Shown: positions 60,601 to 64,000 of the stretch, in pieces
How the letters are laid out: each line of letters opens with the position of its first letter
Position numbering within the stretch: position 1 is the first letter of the stretch
Position numbers and translations under genes: made by a program
DNA from: Kryptolebias marmoratus
Taxonomy: Eukaryota; Chordata; Actinopteri; Cyprinodontiformes; Rivulidae
Assembly: GCF_001649575.2 (NCBI RefSeq)
Contig: NC_051433.1
Coordinates: forward strand, 9,493,126-9,557,125
Reading direction: 5' to 3'
DNA length: 64,000 bases
Notes under the pieces: model-generated
Databases searched by the model: none
The model's input: the letters and a program-made list of their open reading frames with translations, nothing else
What the model was told of the DNA's origin: nothing

Positions 60601-61352
60601 GACGTAAACACCAGCGCAACGTGAAGCTGCTCAGGCAGATGCTGATGGACTCGGGGCTGCCTGTTGTGCACTGCCCCAGCCACATCATCCCAATCCGGGT
60701 AAGCTGGGATTTAATACAGAAACACTTAAAGTACACCCTGCTGAATTAGCAGTACATTAGAGACACTTAATGGCTCCACTAATTAGCTTGCCCCCCCCCC
60801 TCTCTTTTTAATGTCAGGTGTCAGATGCTGAGAAAAACACGGCGGTGTGTGACGTCATGATGAGTCGCCACAACATCTATGTGCAGGCCATCAACTATCC
60901 CACTGTCGCACGGGGAGAGGAGCTCCTGCGCATCGCCCCGACTCCTCACCACACCCCGGAAATGATGAAATACTTTGTTGGTAAGATGATGAAGCAGTCT
61001 TAAATTACAAGTTTCATTTCTTTAACTGTCTAGCTTCTTATAATTATATCAAACATATATCTTTAGTTGTTTAATATTAAATAAAGCTCATTTTCAATTT
61101 GAAATGATACACAGAACCTGCTGTGGCTGCATATTTCTCTCTTAAATGAATCTGTTGTTTATTTGTTTGTTTGTTTTTTTTCCCTCTTCAGAGAGGCTGG
61201 TGGAGACCTGGAAGGAGATGGGTCTGGACCTGAAGCCCCATTCATCGGCAGAGTGCACGTTCTGTCAACAGCCGCTGCACTTTGAGCTGATGAGCGAGAG
61301 GGAAATCTCCTACTTCAGCGGCCTCAGCCACCGCGTCTCCGCCTGCGCATAG
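57661..61352 (+). CDS. alas1: 5-aminolevulinate synthase, housekeeping type (ALAS1)
   Basis: PLP enzyme of the mitochondrial matrix that condenses glycine and succinyl-CoA to 5-aminolevulinate, the first and rate-limiting step of heme synthesis. Coding exons: 57661-57865, 58025-58207, 58292-58426, 58562-58781, 59147-59331, 59423-59602, 59738-59902, 60430-60698, 60818-60980, 61192-61352; 621 residues (human ALAS1 640). Heme-regulatory CP motifs at C8 (RRCPFL), C33 (QRCPIM) and C95 (SKCPFL) mediate heme block of import and turnover in this family. The catalytic core is intact: [27 protein letters not shown] with the PLP-contacting Asp, and the Schiff-base lysine K426 in [17 protein letters not shown]. 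The N-terminus and the end ([15 protein letters not shown]...SACA) match ALAS1 rather than ALAS2. The start ATG has A at -3 and G at +4 (ACAATGG) and there is no upstream AUG in the assembled leader. Confidence 0.96.
61079..61084 (+). terminator. alas1: Possible intronic polyadenylation signal in alas1
   Basis: AATAAA inside the last intron (60981-61191), about 100 bp past exon 10. Read-through of the exon 10 donor would add GKMMKQS and stop, so use of this site would make an enzyme lacking the last 53 or so residues. No evidence of use. Confidence 0.3.
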
Positions 61353-61497
61353 CACTACTTAACCACTGCTGGCTCGAGACGGCACATAACACACTCATTC
61401 CACTGTCACTGTCATAGAATGTATCAATCGTCTTTTGATAAGTCCCGTTATATGAGCTATTTAAAATATTCTATGTTCAGATGTTCTATAAGCTTCA

Positions 61498-61503
61498 AAT
61501 AAA
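61498..61503 (+). terminator. alas1: alas1 polyadenylation signal
   Basis: Canonical AATAAA 146 bp past the stop codon, in CTTCAAATAAATATACG. A TG/T-rich stretch (ATCTGTTTGTTTGC) follows about 20 bp later, as expected for a cleavage downstream element. Confidence 0.75.
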
Positions 61504-62143
61504 TATACGAGAAAGTAAAGATCTGTTTGTTTGCTTTTTGCAGTTGAACAAATGATTGACAGAGCGTACTGTAACTCAGTCTTGCAGGAAATAAGAGGGA
61601 CTTTCACAAGCACGACTAGGAGTGCCTTCCTAAGTGCTGGAACAAAAACGCTTTACTAGTTCTGTTCTAACAGGAGGGGAGGGGGGGGAAGGGTTAAGCT
61701 TTGATACCTTGAGTCACCTTTGAGTTATTTACCTTGAGCAACACGTGAGGAGTTGCTCCTTAAAAGGAGATTAAATGGCATCTGCATTTAATGACGAGCT
61801 CTTAAAATCCACCTAATAAGCTCACAGCTGAGCCAGCTCCTCAGGTCAAAACAGTCCGACTGTGTACATGACAAGGTTAAGGAGCAAAATGATCAACTTA
61901 TTATAGACAAAAAAACTGAGGGGAGGGGAAAAAGCAAGAAGAAAAGTGCTTCAAATGGCTTCAGAGTCAGAGTTTTAAACTAAAATCATAATTTTCTGTG
62001 ATTTGTTAGCATCTAACAAATGTGTTGATGATGACTTTCATCTGTAAAGTTAACTGAGTTAGAGTCATTTTCCTCTTGGTTAATGTCATTTAGATGTGGT
62101 GACCATCTTGAAGGGGAAGTCAGTGAGTTGTAGACGTATCATA

Positions 62144-62200
62144 AGTTTCATTAAAATCCATCCACTGGTTCTTGAAATATTTTGCTAACAGAAACAAACA
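62144..62200 (+). repeat. Dispersed repeat copy (unknown family)
   Basis: Core TTTCATTAAAATCCATCCAC then TGGTTCTTGAAATATTTTGC and TAACAGAAACAAACA. It shares this order with copies near 7047-7115 and 30987-31060. Confidence 0.55.
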
Positions 62201-63227
62201 GCGTTACCCCAACTGGTAAATGTGAAGGTTTTAGGCCAAAAAAAAAAAAAAAGTTGCACAATGTGTTGTGCTCCGAGTGCGTGTTGGGGATCATGCTCCA
62301 GCTGCAAGCACGTCCAAATGTTAATGTGAGAAAATCATCAGATAAGTGATGCTCAGTAACACTATTGAAGTGGAACTGGACACTTTCATAAACCCAGAAG
62401 AAATAGGTCACCATAATGAGGTCACCTTTTGTCCACAGAACACAAAGGTTGAATCCTGGTATCCCACTGGTGACTGAAAAATTAATTATCGAAACTGGGA
62501 CACAGTCCAGTTATTTTAAATGATTTTTCCTTTGTACATATAAATAAGTGAAGAGGAAATAAGTTCATAAAAATGTTGCATAAAAATGATAATTTAGCCT
62601 TCATCATGCAGTCTGTTAAAGTGTGGTTTTACAACAGAATGAAAATTTAATCAGAAGAGTTGATTAAAGTGAAAAAGGCCCATTTAAAGTCTTTTTATAA
62701 ATACTCAGTTTCAAAAGAAGACTCCGTGTTGTTTTACTGGGTGTTATCTGACATACCCTGTAAGTTCAGGCAAAGATGACATAAAGGTGACCCACATTCA
62801 CTAAATAACCATCAGGGTGACATAAAAACACACATTCAGCTCCACACCACAGACGTCTCTCACTTTTCACCCACAAAGACAGCGCTCAGCTTGGCAGCTC
62901 ACCCATCAGCTTACACAGCTTTTATCACAACCTCGTCCCGCAGCAGTTTCCCAACAGGTTCGCTAAAATCTGTCATAAAAAGGCAGAACTACAGAAGTGG
63001 AAGTGGGTTTCAAAAAACCGAGGTTGCCACTTGCGTAAACGTTTCCACCTCAAACCGACTTTTTGTCCGGCTGCTCGTAGAAACAGACTCTACAACAACA
63101 ACAAACCCATCAGAGTTGGTTAGATGTTTCAAATGCTCGTTGTTATCACATCAATTTGCAATATTTACAATATCACAGGTGGGTGATGATGTGATGTGAC
63201 TGCATCTGTGTGTGTACATGTCTCTGT

Positions 63228-63282
63228 GTCTGTTAGCAAAATACCTCATGAACCACTGGCTGGATTTTAAGGAAACATCCGA
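63228..63282 (-). repeat. Dispersed repeat copy, reverse orientation
   Basis: The minus strand reads TTCCTTAAAATCCAGCCAGT then GGTTCATGAGGTATTTTGCT and AACAGACACAGAGACA, the same core as the plus-strand copies at 62144-62200 and elsewhere. Confidence 0.5.
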
Positions 63283-64000
63283 GAATCAATCATCAACTGA
63301 TTAACATTTGGAGTCAGCCTGACTCAAGATGGCTACCACAGCAAACACAAACATAGTCAGCCAGTTTTACAGATACTGAGCTAAGATTTGGTGCTTCAGT
63401 AGCTGACAGTCATTCCCAACACTCATTCTGAGTTTAAAACCTTGGCACGCAAGGCGCAGGAGTGCTGTGTCCTTTCAAGATTATTCTTTAGATAAGATAT
63501 AAAGATGTTCTGAATGGACCATAAATTGTTTCATTTTTGCAACTACGACACAGTGTCTGGTTCTGTTCTTTAATTACGTAAAATATTTCTAGAGCTTTAT
63601 ATATAATCCATCTGCAGTGCACCGTGAAATGCACCTAAAATGACAATAGTGTGTTTTTTTGCAACGTTTCAACTTCTGACCTACAGGACAAGCAACCAGG
63701 AAAAAAAAAGAAAAAAGTTGCACAGTTACAGACTGCAGAAAAAGGAAGTAATTCAGCAAATAAAGGAAACTAATTCAATATCAAAAAGATTTATTTTTTA
63801 AGCTGGTTTAAACACATTTTAGTCGTAAGGAAAGGGGAAAAGTTAGAAGACGCTGCAGCTCTCTAAGATGGCAGTTTTTTTTTGTTTTTTGTTTTTTTAC
63901 GTGTACGCATAATTGCTCCTCAGAAAGATTTAGTCCCTGATTTTGATTCAAACGTCGAGGTAACGTGAACACGTTCCACACAGGTCAGCAACAAAACAGT

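Larger units (their letters stand above)
61504..64000. other. Region downstream of alas1, no gene recognised
   Basis: AT-rich DNA without a frame that resembles a known protein. It contains two copies of the unknown dispersed repeat (about 62144-62200, plus, and 63228-63282, minus). The 3' UTR of a converging neighbour could lie near the window end, but nothing shows it. Confidence 0.5.

Noticed and set aside
61079..61084. Main polyadenylation site of alas1
   Set aside because: It is inside the last intron; the following exon encodes a conserved C-terminus, and a canonical signal lies at 61498.
57661..61352. Calling the heme gene alas2 because of the IRE
   Set aside because: The N-terminus (RRCPFL..PQAF..KSL..YAQRCP.MME) and the C-terminus ([11 protein letters not shown]) are ALAS1-like, while ALAS2 has SEWERSYFGNM-type ends. 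The IRE alone does not define the isozyme; a tree would settle it.

Overview
The window is nuclear DNA of a ray-finned (teleost) fish. It has vertebrate multi-exon genes with GT-AG introns, low gene density, many simple repeats and fish-type dispersed elements (a LINE 3' end that runs into a GGAT tract, hAT-like MITEs with 8-bp target duplications, a tRNA-SINE-like remnant). Four protein-coding genes can be assembled exon by exon. Three lie on the minus strand and one on the plus strand.

Region 1 (3228-35307, minus): a complete laminin-binding integrin alpha chain, identified as alpha-7 (itga7). It has 25 constitutive coding positions, counting one X exon and one tail, and would make about 1110-1125 residues. 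Both classical switches of this subfamily are visible: X1 and X2 exons in the beta-propeller, and A and B cytoplasmic tail exons. Intron 1 is about 14 kb and carries a LINE fragment and other repeats. Two hAT-like MITEs sit in introns near the 3' end.

Region 2 (39533-42870 and 45921-52391, minus): two tandem Shisa-family membrane protein genes. Exons 1 and 2 have identical lengths (67 and 154 nt) and all intron phases agree, so this is a local duplication. The copy nearer alas1 looks like shisa5 (scotin). The other is a shisa4/5-like paralogue whose third exon seems to begin inside an old SINE remnant. A 506-bp hAT-like MITE lies in its intron 3.

Region 3 (about 56390-61503, plus): 5-aminolevulinate synthase, the first enzyme of heme synthesis. 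It has a noncoding first exon and ten coding exons and encodes 621 residues. Protein features (three CP heme-regulatory motifs, N- and C-termini) are those of the housekeeping isozyme ALAS1. However, the start of the noncoding exon holds a textbook iron-responsive element (C bulge, 5-bp upper stem, CAGUGC loop). That element is classically the mark of the erythroid isozyme ALAS2. This is the most interesting signal in the window: it suggests direct IRP/iron control of translation for an alas1-type gene.

The flanks (1-3227 and 61504-64000) and the intergenic stretches hold no gene I can support. No RNA genes, CRISPR arrays, operons or viral genes were recognised. Exon borders were read by eye from splice sites and reading phase; they are internally consistent, since every gene closes in frame, but have no transcript support here.
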